This document shows, piece after piece, positions 8,470-16,099 of a DNA stretch of 58,915 nucleotides. Origin of the DNA: Bradyrhizobium vignae. GTDB lineage: Bacteria; Pseudomonadota; Alphaproteobacteria; Rhizobiales; Xanthobacteraceae. A model generated the notes under the pieces. The model was not told the DNA's origin and searched no databases. It saw only the letters and a program-made list of their open reading frames with translations. Location: positions 1 through 58,915 of the forward strand of contig NZ_RDQF01000049.1 of the NCBI RefSeq assembly GCF_004114425.1. The letters run 5' to 3'. The first letter of the stretch is position 1. Every line of letters begins with the position of its first letter. A program made the translations under genes and the position numbers.

Positions 8470-9141
8470 ATGACAACCCGAAATCTCGCCCAGGCTCTCG
8501 TCATTCCCGATTCCTTACTCGCGAAAGAGGCGACAGAGATCCTGCGGGAACATTCCACCGATCTGCTGTTTAATCACTCGATCCGCGTCTACCTGTTCGC
8601 TGCTGAACAGGGTCGTCAGAGGAATCTGCGCTTCGACCGTGAGCTCCTTTATGTCGCCGCGGCATTTCACGATCTCGGCCTGATCAAGAAATTCTCGAGC
8701 CCAGACGAGCGCTTCGAGGTCGATGGCGCAAATGCCGCACGGCAGTTTCTTAGCACCCACAACATCGCTGAAGATCAGGTCCAGACCGTCTGGGAAGCAA
8801 TCGCGCTGCACACCACCCCCGGCATCCCGAAGCACATGGGTCCCGAGGTCGCGCTCCTCAATTCCGGCGTGCTTCTCGATGTCATCGGGGTGGGGTTCGA
8901 CCAATTTCCCGCGGAGCTGCGCGAGGAAATTGTCGCCAAGTACCCGCGCACGAACTTCAAAGAAGGCTTCATTCAGGAGTATTTCGCCGGTTTTGCGCAC
9001 AAGCCGGCGACGACGTATGGCACCGTCAACGCCGCCGTCTGCGAACGTTTCATCCCGGGGTTCAAGAGCCCCAACGCCTGCGACCTGATCGCTGCGTCGC
9101 CCTTCCCGGATTCCCAGCACAAGGCTCACCATCATGACTAG
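8470..9141 (+). CDS. HD-domain hydrolase, cyanamide-hydratase-like (copy 1)
   Basis: The 223-residue protein has the HD metal site spread as His36, His67-Asp68, His114 and Asp137, with the characteristic strings FNHSIRVY, AAFHDLGL, RFEVDGANAAR and IALHTTPGIP. This is the pattern of the small HD family that includes fungal/yeast cyanamide hydratase (Ddi2); bacterial members are mostly uncharacterised. The tail ends in a His-rich DSQHKAHHHD. GAAAGGA precedes ATG 8470. The MFS gene starts before this one stops, so they are translationally coupled. A paralogue about 60% identical by eye is at 12356. A nitrile- or cyanamide-type substrate is a family-based guess. Confidence 0.82.
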   Translation: MTTRNLAQALVIPDSLLAKEATEILREHSTDLLFNHSIRVYLFAAEQGRQRNLRFDRELLYVAAAFHDLGLIKKFSSPDERFEVDGANAARQFLSTHNIAEDQVQTVWEAIALHTTPGIPKHMGPEVALLNSGVLLDVIGVGFDQFPAELREEIVAKYPRTNFKEGFIQEYFAGFAHKPATTYGTVNAAVCERFIPGFKSPNACDLIAASPFPDSQHKAHHHD

Positions 9142-10402
9142 GACCTATCCTGTGCTCCAGGAACTCAATCCCGGTCGCGCGCAAGCTACCAGCGCCGACT
9201 CGCTGGCCTCTCTCATCTGGCTAACCCTCGGCGCTTTTGCCATCGGCACCGAGGGGTTCATGATCGCCGGGCTGCTCCCGGCGCTGGCGCGAGACCTGAA
9301 CGTCGGTCTGCCAGCCGCCGGTCATCTGGTCACCGCCTTCTCCCTCGCTTATGCCATCGGCGCGCCGGTCATGGCCGTGTTGACGGCCGGGCTGGAGCGA
9401 CGTCGGCTGCTGGTCGTCGCCATGGGCGGCTTCGCCCTGGGCAACCTGCTCGCCGCGCTGGCGCCGAGCTATGCCGGGCTGTTGGCCGCGCGGCTGCTGT
9501 TGGCCCTGTCCGCAGCAAGCTTCATGCCGGCAGCCAGCGGATATGCCGCCGCGCTGGGCGGTCCGGAGCGGCGTGGCCGTGCCCTGTCCACGGTCACCAC
9601 CGGGTTGACCTTGGCGATCATCGCTGGCGTGCCATTGGGCGTACTGGTGGGGCAGGGCTTCGGCTGGCGCGCCACCTTCTTCGGCGTGGCGGGGCTGGCG
9701 GTGTTCTCGCTGTTAGGGATTCTCATCCGGCTGCCGCGCCAACGGCCCGGTGTCACGGCTGGCCTTGGTGAGCGTCTGGCGCTGGCCAAGCGCCGCGATA
9801 TCCTGGGCGTGCTGGTGACCAGCGTGCTGACCGTGGCCGGCACTTTTACCGTCTACACTTATCTCAGTGTGTTCATAGCCGGCGTCGGCGGCCTTGGTCC
9901 GCAGGCACTGGCGCCGATCCTGCTGGGCTTTGGCCTGGCCAGTGCAGTCGGCACCCAGCTCAGCGGCAGCGCGGCGGACCGTTGCGGCGCACGAAGTATC
10001 GTGATCGTTGGTGGTGGGCTTGCCCTGCTGGCCTATCTTGCCTTCTCGCTCAGCGCGGCTCTCGAGCCGGCGCGGGCAATGCTCGTCCTGCTGCCGGCCA
10101 TCCTGATTTGGGGATTTGCCAGTTGGGGGCTGATAACGGCGCAACAAGCGCGGCTGGTGGCGTTGGCTCCGGCACTGGCGCCGATCAGTCTCTCGATGAA
10201 TTCCTCGGCCATCTACCTCGGCAGCGCGATGGGTGCCGCGGCGGGCGCTGTGGTCATTGCCAATGGCGCGGTGGAGCGGCTCGGCTGGGTAGCTGCGGGA
10301 TTCGCTGTGGCAGCTCTGTTGTCGGTGCTGCTCAGCGGCAGCAACACATCAGCCGAAGGTAATGGCGGCGGCGATGGCTTCTCATCGGAAGCTTCACCAT
10401 GA
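9134..10402 (+). CDS. MFS efflux transporter (DHA1 / AraJ-like)
   Basis: The 422-residue product has 12 predicted membrane segments in two halves. The first-half signature is FAIGTEGFMIAGLLPALA, then AYAIGAPVMAVLTAGLERRRLL. The loop between segments 2 and 3 is the usual MFS position, and a central basic loop PRQRPGVTAG joins the halves. This is the drug:H+ antiporter-1 family, which exports small organic compounds or sugars. The start overlaps the HD gene by eight bases. Base composition is richer in G+C than its neighbours and codon use is strongly biased, suggesting separate ancestry. A cupin gene starts 66 bases after the stop. Confidence 0.88.
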   Translation: MTRTYPVLQELNPGRAQATSADSLASLIWLTLGAFAIGTEGFMIAGLLPALARDLNVGLPAAGHLVTAFSLAYAIGAPVMAVLTAGLERRRLLVVAMGGFALGNLLAALAPSYAGLLAARLLLALSAASFMPAASGYAAALGGPERRGRALSTVTTGLTLAIIAGVPLGVLVGQGFGWRATFFGVAGLAVFSLLGILIRLPRQRPGVTAGLGERLALAKRRDILGVLVTSVLTVAGTFTVYTYLSVFIAGVGGLGPQALAPILLGFGLASAVGTQLSGSAADRCGARSIVIVGGGLALLAYLAFSLSAALEPARAMLVLLPAILIWGFASWGLITAQQARLVALAPALAPISLSMNSSAIYLGSAMGAAAGAVVIANGAVERLGWVAAGFAVAALLSVLLSGSNTSAEGNGGGDGFSSEASP

Positions 10403-10467
10403 CCATCGGTTCGGCCCTGAGTCCTGGTTTCAGGCAGTTGCGTGAACTCGTTAGAAGAGGAGATGCG

Positions 10468-10974
10468 ATGATGTCGATCAGTGGATTTGCCTATCGGATT
10501 GGTGCTGTATCAAACCCTCGACGTAAGTCGGCAAAAGCAGCGAGAGGAGCACTGCGAACGGCCGCCGTCCCGCTGATAGCAGCAGCGATCGTCCTGGGAG
10601 CCTCCGAGGCGATCGCGCAGGACCGGGAGCAGGTGAAAGTCGCCTTCGCGCACGCACTGCCGAATGTCGAAGGAAAGAGGCTGGTTGCGGTGACGGTGAC
10701 TTATCCTCCCGGAGCCAAATCACTGGCTCATCACCACGCAGCGTCAGCTTTTATCTACGCCTACGTGCTATCCGGGGCAATCCGTAGTCAAGTCGGCGAC
10801 GAACCCGCGAAGATCTATCACACCGGCGAAAGCTTTTACGAAATGCCCGGTTCGCATCACAGGGTCAGTGAGAACGCGAGTGACAAGGAGCCCGCCAGCT
10901 TACTGGCGGTCTTCGTTGTGGATTCCAAGGACGAGCCCTTGACGACGCCGGACAAGGCGCCTGGATCACAATAA
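10468..10974 (+). CDS. Exported single-domain cupin (paralogue 2)
   Basis: The 168-residue product has a basic N-terminus followed by a hydrophobic signal (TAAVPLIAAAIVLGASEAIAQ). The cupin core has LAHHHAASAFIYAYVLSG and the second motif PGSHHRVSENASDKEPAS, closely matching the cupin at 2907. AGAGGAG sits seven bases before ATG 10468; an upstream ATG at 10399 overlaps the MFS stop and is less likely, although coupling is possible. It closes the quinone-oxidoreductase/HD/MFS operon. An exported metal cupin might remove a reactive product, but no substrate can be assigned. Confidence 0.78.
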   Translation: MMSISGFAYRIGAVSNPRRKSAKAARGALRTAAVPLIAAAIVLGASEAIAQDREQVKVAFAHALPNVEGKRLVAVTVTYPPGAKSLAHHHAASAFIYAYVLSGAIRSQVGDEPAKIYHTGESFYEMPGSHHRVSENASDKEPASLLAVFVVDSKDEPLTTPDKAPGSQ

Positions 10975-11003
10975 TGGCGCGAGGAGCTCGCCACTGGCCC
11001 CGA

Positions 11004-11031
11004 CGGTCCTTTTGGGGAGCTGCAAGGACCG
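11004..11031 (+). terminator. Hairpin after the cupin operon (weak terminator candidate)
   Basis: CGGTCCTT (11004-11011) pairs perfectly with AAGGACCG (11024-11031) across a 12-base loop, shortly after the cupin stop. No T-run follows, so a Rho-independent terminator is not certain. It could instead be a stability or attenuation structure. Confidence 0.4.
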
Positions 11032-11196
11032 CTTGGTTGGCGGCTACGCCAGCGAAACCAACCGCTAGAAGTCTATAGCCCCTGGTGATCCCGGATGCGC
11101 GGATGTTCGTTCTGTTGCCTCCCGGATCGCGCCAGGCCTTTTACAGGGTCCGGACTACCTGCATAATAAGGCTCCAGGGTGGAGAGGCAGTAGCAG

Positions 11197-12171
11197 GTGC
11201 CGGTACAAGCTGTCGCGATCGTCGTCTGTGATGGGGTCCAGGCCCTGGACGTGGCGGGGCCGATGGATGTGTTCAGCGAGGCGAACACGTTTCTTGGCAG
11301 CGCGGATCGCTACGAAACTGTATTGGTTGCTGCTCACCGTGATCCGCTGCGCGCGTCGAACGGCATACGCATGGTCGCCGACATGACCTTCGAGGAGGCG
11401 GCGGGCGGCTTCGACATCGTTCTGGTGGCCGGCACTCCGACGCCACCGGAAGCGGAGCCCGAACCGTGCCTGCTTCAGTGGGTCAAGGAGCTGCCGTGGC
11501 GCTCGAGCGTCTATGGATCGATCTGCACAGGGGCTTTTGTCCTCGGCTATGCCGGCCTCCTCGATGATCGGCGAGTCACGACCCATTGGCAGGATGCACA
11601 GGCGCTGGCGGCGAGATTCCCGAAGGCAAAAGTCGAACCGGATCTGATTTATGTGCGCGATGGACGGCTGATCACCGCGGCCGGTGTGACGGCGGGGATA
11701 GATCTGGGCCTGGCGCTCGTCGGGCAGCGGCACGGTGCCGAAACGGCGCTCAAGGTCGCCAAGCGGTTGGTCGTGGTTGCGCAGCGGCAGGGCGGACAGT
11801 CGCAGTTCAGTCCGTATCTCACAGCACCTGCCGATCCTGAATCGCCGATCGCACGCATCCAGGACCACGTCATGGCCAATATTGGGGATCGCCACACGTT
11901 GGAGTCGCTTGCCGCTGTCGTCGGAATGAGCCCCCGGAATCTGGCCCGGCATTTCGGGCAGGTGACCGGAACCACGCCGCACGAATTCATCGAGCGCGCC
12001 CGCGTTGATGCCGCGCGCATGATGCTGGAAGCGAGCGACCGACCGCTGAAGGCTATCGCCTTCGACTGCGGCTTCGGATCGGCGGACCGGATGAGGATCG
12101 TCTTCAGCACTCGTCTCGGCGTGACCCCTGTCCAATATCGCGCCAGCTTCCGGCGAGCAGAACCGGAATAG
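11197..12171 (+). CDS. GlxA-family AraC regulator with DJ-1/PfpI domain
   Basis: The 324-residue product combines an N-terminal class I glutamine amidotransferase-like domain (AIVVCDGVQALDVAGPMDVF, then YGSICTGAFVLGYAG with the nucleophile-elbow Cys) and a C-terminal AraC double helix-turn-helix from about residue 215. Visible parts of the latter are LAAVVGMSPRNLARHF, MLEASDRPLKAIAFDCGF and RLGVTPVQYR. This architecture is the GlxA group of activators and repressors, which usually control catabolic genes. The GTG start at 11197 follows GGAGAGG. It stands alone between two operons that share the same upstream repeat, making it the natural candidate to bind TACGG-N10-CCGTA; that is inference. 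Confidence 0.88.
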   Translation: MPVQAVAIVVCDGVQALDVAGPMDVFSEANTFLGSADRYETVLVAAHRDPLRASNGIRMVADMTFEEAAGGFDIVLVAGTPTPPEAEPEPCLLQWVKELPWRSSVYGSICTGAFVLGYAGLLDDRRVTTHWQDAQALAARFPKAKVEPDLIYVRDGRLITAAGVTAGIDLGLALVGQRHGAETALKVAKRLVVVAQRQGGQSQFSPYLTAPADPESPIARIQDHVMANIGDRHTLESLAAVVGMSPRNLARHFGQVTGTTPHEFIERARVDAARMMLEASDRPLKAIAFDCGFGSADRMRIVFSTRLGVTPVQYRASFRRAEPE

Positions 12172-12216
12172 TTCGCGAGCTACCCGAGCACGAGACTGCG
12201 GGTTCCTACTGCTCTG

Positions 12217-12301
12217 AAGGCTCCGAGCGGCCTTTTGTCAGGAAACGACGTACGGCTGTCCTGATCCGTAGCATCCCGCTTGTTGTCCGGAGCAGGGCTC
12301 T
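12217..12301. repeat. Copy 2 of about 85-bp repeat, likely shared regulatory element
   Basis: The identical core is 12243-12271, with inverted-repeat arms TACGG at 12251-12255 and CCGTA at 12266-12270. It begins just after the GlxA-type gene and ends 54 bases before the second HD gene. Its first part (AAGGC, loop, GCCTTTT) could also form a small terminator hairpin for the regulator gene at 12217-12236. See copy 1 at 7244. Confidence 0.65.
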
Positions 12302-12355
12302 GTTGCCTAATCCCGATAAGCAACCAGTCCGTTATCCAACCGAGGAGATTGCTCG

Positions 12356-12997
12356 ATGTCCGAGATCATCGCCGGCATCCGCGTGCCTGACAGCGCCATT
12401 GCGCGCGCCGCCACGCAGCTTGTGCGCGAGACCGAAGACGACCTGCTCTACAACCATAGTCGCCGTGTCTTCCTGTGGGGCGCGCTCACGGGCGAGCGCC
12501 GCGGGCTGAAATACGATCCGGAGCTGCTTTACCTCGGCGCCATGTTCCACGACATGGGCCTCACCGAGAAATATTCGAGCCCTGATCTGCGCTTCGAGGT
12601 CGACGGCGCCAATGCCGCCCGCAAATTCATGAAAAGCTACGGCGTGCCCGAGCGTGACATCGAGGACGTCTGGACTGCCATCGCGCTCCACACCACGCCG
12701 GGGATCCCCGAGCATATGCGCCCGACCATCGCGCTGGTGACCGCCGGTGTGGAGATGGACGTGCTCGGCATCGCCTATCACGACTTCACGCATGAACAGC
12801 GCGACCATGTCTGCGTCCATCATCCGCGCGAGACAAACTTCAAGGAGAACATCATCGATCACTTCGCCAGCGGTATCATCAAGAAGCCGCTGACGACGTT
12901 CGGAAATGTGAAGGCCGACGTCCTGGCGCTGAAGGACATGAACTATGTCCGTCAGAACTTCTGCTCGATCATCCTTGGCTCAGCCTGGCCGCACTGA
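12356..12997 (+). CDS. HD-domain hydrolase, cyanamide-hydratase-like (copy 2)
   Basis: The 213-residue paralogue of the gene at 8470 keeps all metal ligands: His34 (YNHSRRVFLW), His65-Asp66 (MFHDMGL) and His112 (IALHTTPGIP), plus the family string RFEVDGANAAR. GAGGAG precedes ATG 12356. It is followed at 32 bases by a nitroreductase and then by the hydroxylaminobenzoate-lyase gene, apparently in one operon. Linkage of this HD type to nitroaromatic reduction genes is not something I know from the literature and is worth testing. It could process a nitrogen-containing side product; no substrate can be given. Confidence 0.85.
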   Translation: MSEIIAGIRVPDSAIARAATQLVRETEDDLLYNHSRRVFLWGALTGERRGLKYDPELLYLGAMFHDMGLTEKYSSPDLRFEVDGANAARKFMKSYGVPERDIEDVWTAIALHTTPGIPEHMRPTIALVTAGVEMDVLGIAYHDFTHEQRDHVCVHHPRETNFKENIIDHFASGIIKKPLTTFGNVKADVLALKDMNYVRQNFCSIILGSAWPH

Positions 12998-13028
12998 GCG
13001 CTCGTTGCTCCGAGCCGAGGAGGCCGAG

Positions 13029-13778
13029 ATGGATACCAGCCATGCGATGATGTCCGGTCCTGAACGAGCCGCCATCGGCACGCGTGAGGGAGATGTCGTT
13101 GTGCAGACCCCGATCGATCAGATCTTGGCCGGGCGGTTTGCGTGCCGCGAGTTTTGCAGCACTCCAGTCCCGCGACGCACAATTGAGCAGATTCTCCGTA
13201 TTGCGCGGTTCGCCCCCAGCGGTGCGAACATCCAGCCTTGGCGCGTCTACGTGCTGGCTGGCGCGGCCAAGGACAGAGTCTCGACCGCGCTGTTGGACGC
13301 GCACGAAAACTCGCGTGACGAGCACGTCTCGGAATACAAATACTACGCCAGCGATTTACCGGACCCGTACCTCAAACGCCGGCAAGAATTTGGTCGGTTG
13401 TTCTACGGATCGCTCGGAATTGCTCAAATCGATCTCGAGGCGAGGAGCAGACAAACCGCGAAGAACTACACATTCTTCGGCGCGCCGGTGGGATTGATCG
13501 TGACCATCGACCGTCGCCTGGAAGTCGGAAGCTGGCTCGACCTCGGAATGTTCGTGCAGAACGTGATGCTCGCGGCGGCGGGACGCGGACTTCAATCGTG
13601 CCCGCAGGAAACGTTCGCAAAGTACCATCGAATTTTGCGCCCGCTGCTGTCAATTCCGGCGGAGCAGATGGTGGTGTGCGGTATCGCCGTCGGCAAGGCC
13701 AAGGTTGAGCGGCCGGGTAGATTGATGCCGCGGGCGGACATTGATGAGTTCGCTACGTTCGTAGGGTTCGAAACGTAG
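13029..13778 (+). CDS. FMN nitroreductase, probable 4-nitrobenzoate reductase (copy 1)
   Basis: The 249-residue product is a nitroreductase-fold flavoprotein. The FMN-binding start is near residue 45 (RFACREFCSTPVPRRTIEQIL, with RFAPSGANIQPW after it), and FFGAPVGLIVTIDR, LDLGMFVQNVMLAA and GLQSCPQETFA follow. Such enzymes reduce nitroaromatics with NAD(P)H to hydroxylamines. Placement directly before a PnbB-family lyase points to the PnbA role, 4-nitrobenzoate to 4-hydroxylaminobenzoate. GAGGAGG precedes ATG 13029; an earlier ATG at 12945 lies inside the HD gene. A copy about 75% identical sits at 27062. Confidence 0.85.
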   Translation: MDTSHAMMSGPERAAIGTREGDVVVQTPIDQILAGRFACREFCSTPVPRRTIEQILRIARFAPSGANIQPWRVYVLAGAAKDRVSTALLDAHENSRDEHVSEYKYYASDLPDPYLKRRQEFGRLFYGSLGIAQIDLEARSRQTAKNYTFFGAPVGLIVTIDRRLEVGSWLDLGMFVQNVMLAAAGRGLQSCPQETFAKYHRILRPLLSIPAEQMVVCGIAVGKAKVERPGRLMPRADIDEFATFVGFET

Positions 13779-13800
13779 TAGTCGAAGAGGAGAGATCGCA

Positions 13801-14346
13801 ATGGGAAGCCGGGAAGAACTGATTCAGCGCAGCATTCCGTTTCTCCGGGAAGTCAAGGACATGACGCCTGGCGCCGAGATGGAACGTTGGCTCAACGAGA
13901 CATATGGCGAAAACAGCGCGCTCTACCAGGATCTGGCGCGCCTGGTCAAAATCGGGGTCGAGGAGGGATGGTCGGCGAACCAGGAGGTGGACGGTCCGAA
14001 CTACCGGCGCAGCCGCATCCTGGAGCCGACTCCCGAAACGTTCCAGTTCAGCATCACCGCCGTGTACATGAACAGCGCCGATCCACGCCGCTTCAAGGAC
14101 GAGGACGATCACGACGTGTTGCGTGGACAGTACCATGGCCATCCCTATGGCGAGCTCAACCTCGTCGTGCCCCTGGACAAGGGCGCGGAGTTGAAGGGAT
14201 TGCAGGGCTGGCAGGGACCGGGCTGGACGGCGCCCGATCCGGGCAGCAGGCACTATCCCGAGGTCAGGGGCGGCGCGGTGATCGCGCTGTTCTATCTGCC
14301 GGCCGGACGCATTTCATACGATTTCAAGGCTCCGTCTGATCGGTAA
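13801..14346 (+). CDS. pnbB: 4-hydroxylaminobenzoate lyase, PnbB family / DUF4863 (copy 1)
   Basis: The 181-residue protein matches the DUF4863 family, whose characterised member PnbB converts 4-hydroxylaminobenzoate to protocatechuate and ammonia. Visible hallmarks are the N-terminal helix pair (IPFLREVKDMTPG, WLNETYG), VDGPNYRRSRILEP and the cupin-like strand set YHGHPYGELNLVVPLD. GWQGPGWTAPDPGSRHYPEVRGG and IALFYLPAGRISYD follow. The His and Glu of HGHPYGE probably bind metal. It follows the nitroreductase by 22 bases with AGAGGAGAG before ATG. It is about 94% identical to the copy at 27805 although many codons differ, which means strong selection on the protein. The family assignment is from memory of the Pfam family. 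Confidence 0.82.
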   Translation: MGSREELIQRSIPFLREVKDMTPGAEMERWLNETYGENSALYQDLARLVKIGVEEGWSANQEVDGPNYRRSRILEPTPETFQFSITAVYMNSADPRRFKDEDDHDVLRGQYHGHPYGELNLVVPLDKGAELKGLQGWQGPGWTAPDPGSRHYPEVRGGAVIALFYLPAGRISYDFKAPSDR

Positions 14347-14595
14347 CGGAACTCCGAGGTGGCTCGACACGATGGCTCCTCCGCCAGCAAAGGACATGGC
14401 GCCAGTATCCGCAGGCGGTCAAAGCCGATGACCCGATGCCGACCCAGCTGTCCGTCGGAAGGCGGTGCAACTCTCGTCACCGCACGGAGCTCGGGTCCGG
14501 TATTGCCGTCCACAGCTCGACGTCGATCCGTAGGGCGACTGGGAGAACGTGTTCTTCGGCCCCCTTGGCCGGCAGAAGCCGGCCGGTGCGTTGAA
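14347..14595 (+). pseudogene. Degenerate coding remnant, unidentified
   Basis: About 250 bases carry patches that look coding but cannot be joined: QYPQAVKADDPMPTQLSVG in one frame near 14405-14460 and QLDVDP-stop-GDWENVFFGPLG in another near 14513-14570, with TAG at 14531-14533. No family was recognised. It lies between the lyase and the frameshifted cupin on the opposite strand. Confidence 0.3.
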
Positions 14596-15107
14596 CTATG
14601 GCTCGAGAACGGTGGTCAATTCAGCTCCCTCATCAGCGACAAAGGCGGCTATCAGTTCGGCCGGTTCGGTGTTGCTCGCGTTGGCGGAGACGAGATGCGT
14701 CGCGCCGGGCGGTTCGAAGAACGATTGCCCTACCTCGAACGTCTCCAGCGGGCCACCGCTCAGCTGTGAGCGGACCTGACCTTTGGTGATGCAGGCGGTC
14801 ACCGAGCCGCCGTGGCGGTGCGGCGGCGTGAAGGCGCCTGGCCCGTAGCTGACGCGCACCACCGTGACGCGCTTGCCCGGTAAATTCGGAAGCGCGTGCG
14901 AGGAAATCACCGCGACCTTGTTGAGCGACGTGCCCGACGAAGACATCTCGGCGCAGAGGGCGCCGGGAATGCTGTTGTTGCGCTCATCGTCAGCGCAATG
15001 ATCTTGGCGATCCCCACCGCGCAGGCGAAGCCGCTGATAAGGGCCAGTAACAGCGGGCGCCAGTCGCGCTCCGCGAACGGCGCCAGGGCTGCGATTGCGA
15101 TCCGCAT
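14596..15107 (-). pseudogene. Membrane-anchored cupin, frameshifted (paralogue 3)
   Basis: A start at 15107 preceded by GGGAGGAGAAC opens a frame with a membrane segment (WRPLLLALISGFACAVGIAKIIAL) that runs out after 66 codons. An overlapping frame continues as a complete cupin from about 14975, with HALPNLPGKRVTVV, PPHRHGGSVTACITKGQ, FFEPPGATHLVSANAS and a GAELTT tail. One base change near 14950-14990 joins the two into a protein like the exported cupins at 2907 and 10468. As written, the cupin part could only start at ATG 14946, without its anchor. It is downstream of and co-oriented with the SDR gene. Either a real frameshift or a sequencing error. Confidence 0.65.
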
Positions 15108-15121
15108 GAGGTTCTCCTCCC

Positions 15122-15997
15122 TCAGGTCTTGACGTTTGGCGTGAACACGGACAGCGGCGCGGGATCGCGGCTCGGCGGCGGCGGGACCTTGCCGTCGACA
15201 TCGGTGAAGCCGTATTCGGCCGCCAACTCCGAGGCGAGCAGAATCTGGCCGCTTTTGGCAATCACGCCGGGATCGGCGGCGAGCGCGGCGACCGCGCGCC
15301 CGGCGAACACCGGCGTCTCGCCGCGCTCGGCAATCAGTTTGGCGAGCGCTGGCGGCACGCGGTCGGGCTGCGCCGCAAGCTTCTCGCTCTTGATGTAGCC
15401 GGGCCAGATCGAGACCGCGGCAATGCCGAACGGCTTCAGCTCATGCGCCATGTCGCGCGCCATCCGGTCGACGCCCGATTTCTGCACGCCGAATGGAACG
15501 TTGAACGTGTAGCGGACGCCGCCGCCCGAGGACGTATTGACGATCAGGCCGCGCCGCTGCGGCAGCATCAGCGGCACGGCGAACTGGCTGGCGACGAAAT
15601 GCGAGCGCAGGCCGACGCGATGCATGGTGTCCCATAGCGAGGCCGGCACCTGCCAGAACGGGACGTTGACCGGCATCGCGTTCGGCGCCGCAAACACGTT
15701 GTTGACGAGAACGTCGAGCCGGCCGTGGTCGCGCCGGACGAGGTCGAACACCTCGCGCACTGCTGCATCGTCCGAGTGATCGCACAGGACGCCGATGCCG
15801 CGGCCGCCGGCTGTGTCGATCGCGGCGATGGTCTCGTCGAGCGAGCCCGGCCATTCCGATCCGCCGCTATTCCGCGTGCGCGCCGTGACGATTACCGTCG
15901 CGCCGGCTTCGGCGAGGCCGATGGCAACACCCTTGCCGACCCCCCGGCTTCCTCCTGTCACCAGCGCGATGCAGTCCCCAAGCCGTCCCTTGGTCAT
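15122..15997 (-). CDS. Short-chain dehydrogenase/reductase
   Basis: The 291-residue SDR has the NAD(P) motif TGGSRGVGKG near residue 14, the NNVFAA stretch (variant of NNAG) and NTSSGGG with the catalytic Ser. The YxxxK motif is altered: the segment reads FGVQKSGVDRMARDMAHEL, keeping Lys where Tyr appears to be replaced by Phe/Gly. A classical SDR needs Tyr, so activity could be changed. SDRs of this type often oxidise cis-diols or act on alcohol intermediates. The start at 15997 is preferred over a long upstream extension that runs antisense through the Rieske gene. It is transcribed divergently from the oxygenase, with the palindrome operator 44 bases upstream of its start. Confidence 0.82.
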   Translation of the reverse strand: MTKGRLGDCIALVTGGSRGVGKGVAIGLAEAGATVIVTARTRNSGGSEWPGSLDETIAAIDTAGGRGIGVLCDHSDDAAVREVFDLVRRDHGRLDVLVNNVFAAPNAMPVNVPFWQVPASLWDTMHRVGLRSHFVASQFAVPLMLPQRRGLIVNTSSGGGVRYTFNVPFGVQKSGVDRMARDMAHELKPFGIAAVSIWPGYIKSEKLAAQPDRVPPALAKLIAERGETPVFAGRAVAALAADPGVIAKSGQILLASELAAEYGFTDVDGKVPPPPSRDPAPLSVFTPNVKT

Positions 15998-16031
15998 GCG
16001 ATTCCCCGATATGGCTTTCCTGGAAGACAAC

Positions 16032-16060
16032 TTGACAACAATCTTCCTAGGAAGATAGTA
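16032..16060 (+). promoter_or_regulatory. Promoter with palindromic operator before the Rieske operon
   Basis: TTGACA (16032-16037) is followed by the perfect palindrome ATCTTCCTAGGAAGAT (16041-16056) and a -10-like GATAGT (16054-16059). The core CTTCCTAGGAAG (16043-16054) recurs at 19764 with the same five-base spacing from TTGACA. A palindrome in the spacer suggests repression by a dimer, most likely the nearby MarR protein. It also lies upstream of the divergent SDR gene. Confidence 0.72.
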
Positions 16061-16099
16061 GATCAAGAACGCCGGAGGCGTCAACCAGGGAGGTTCGCG

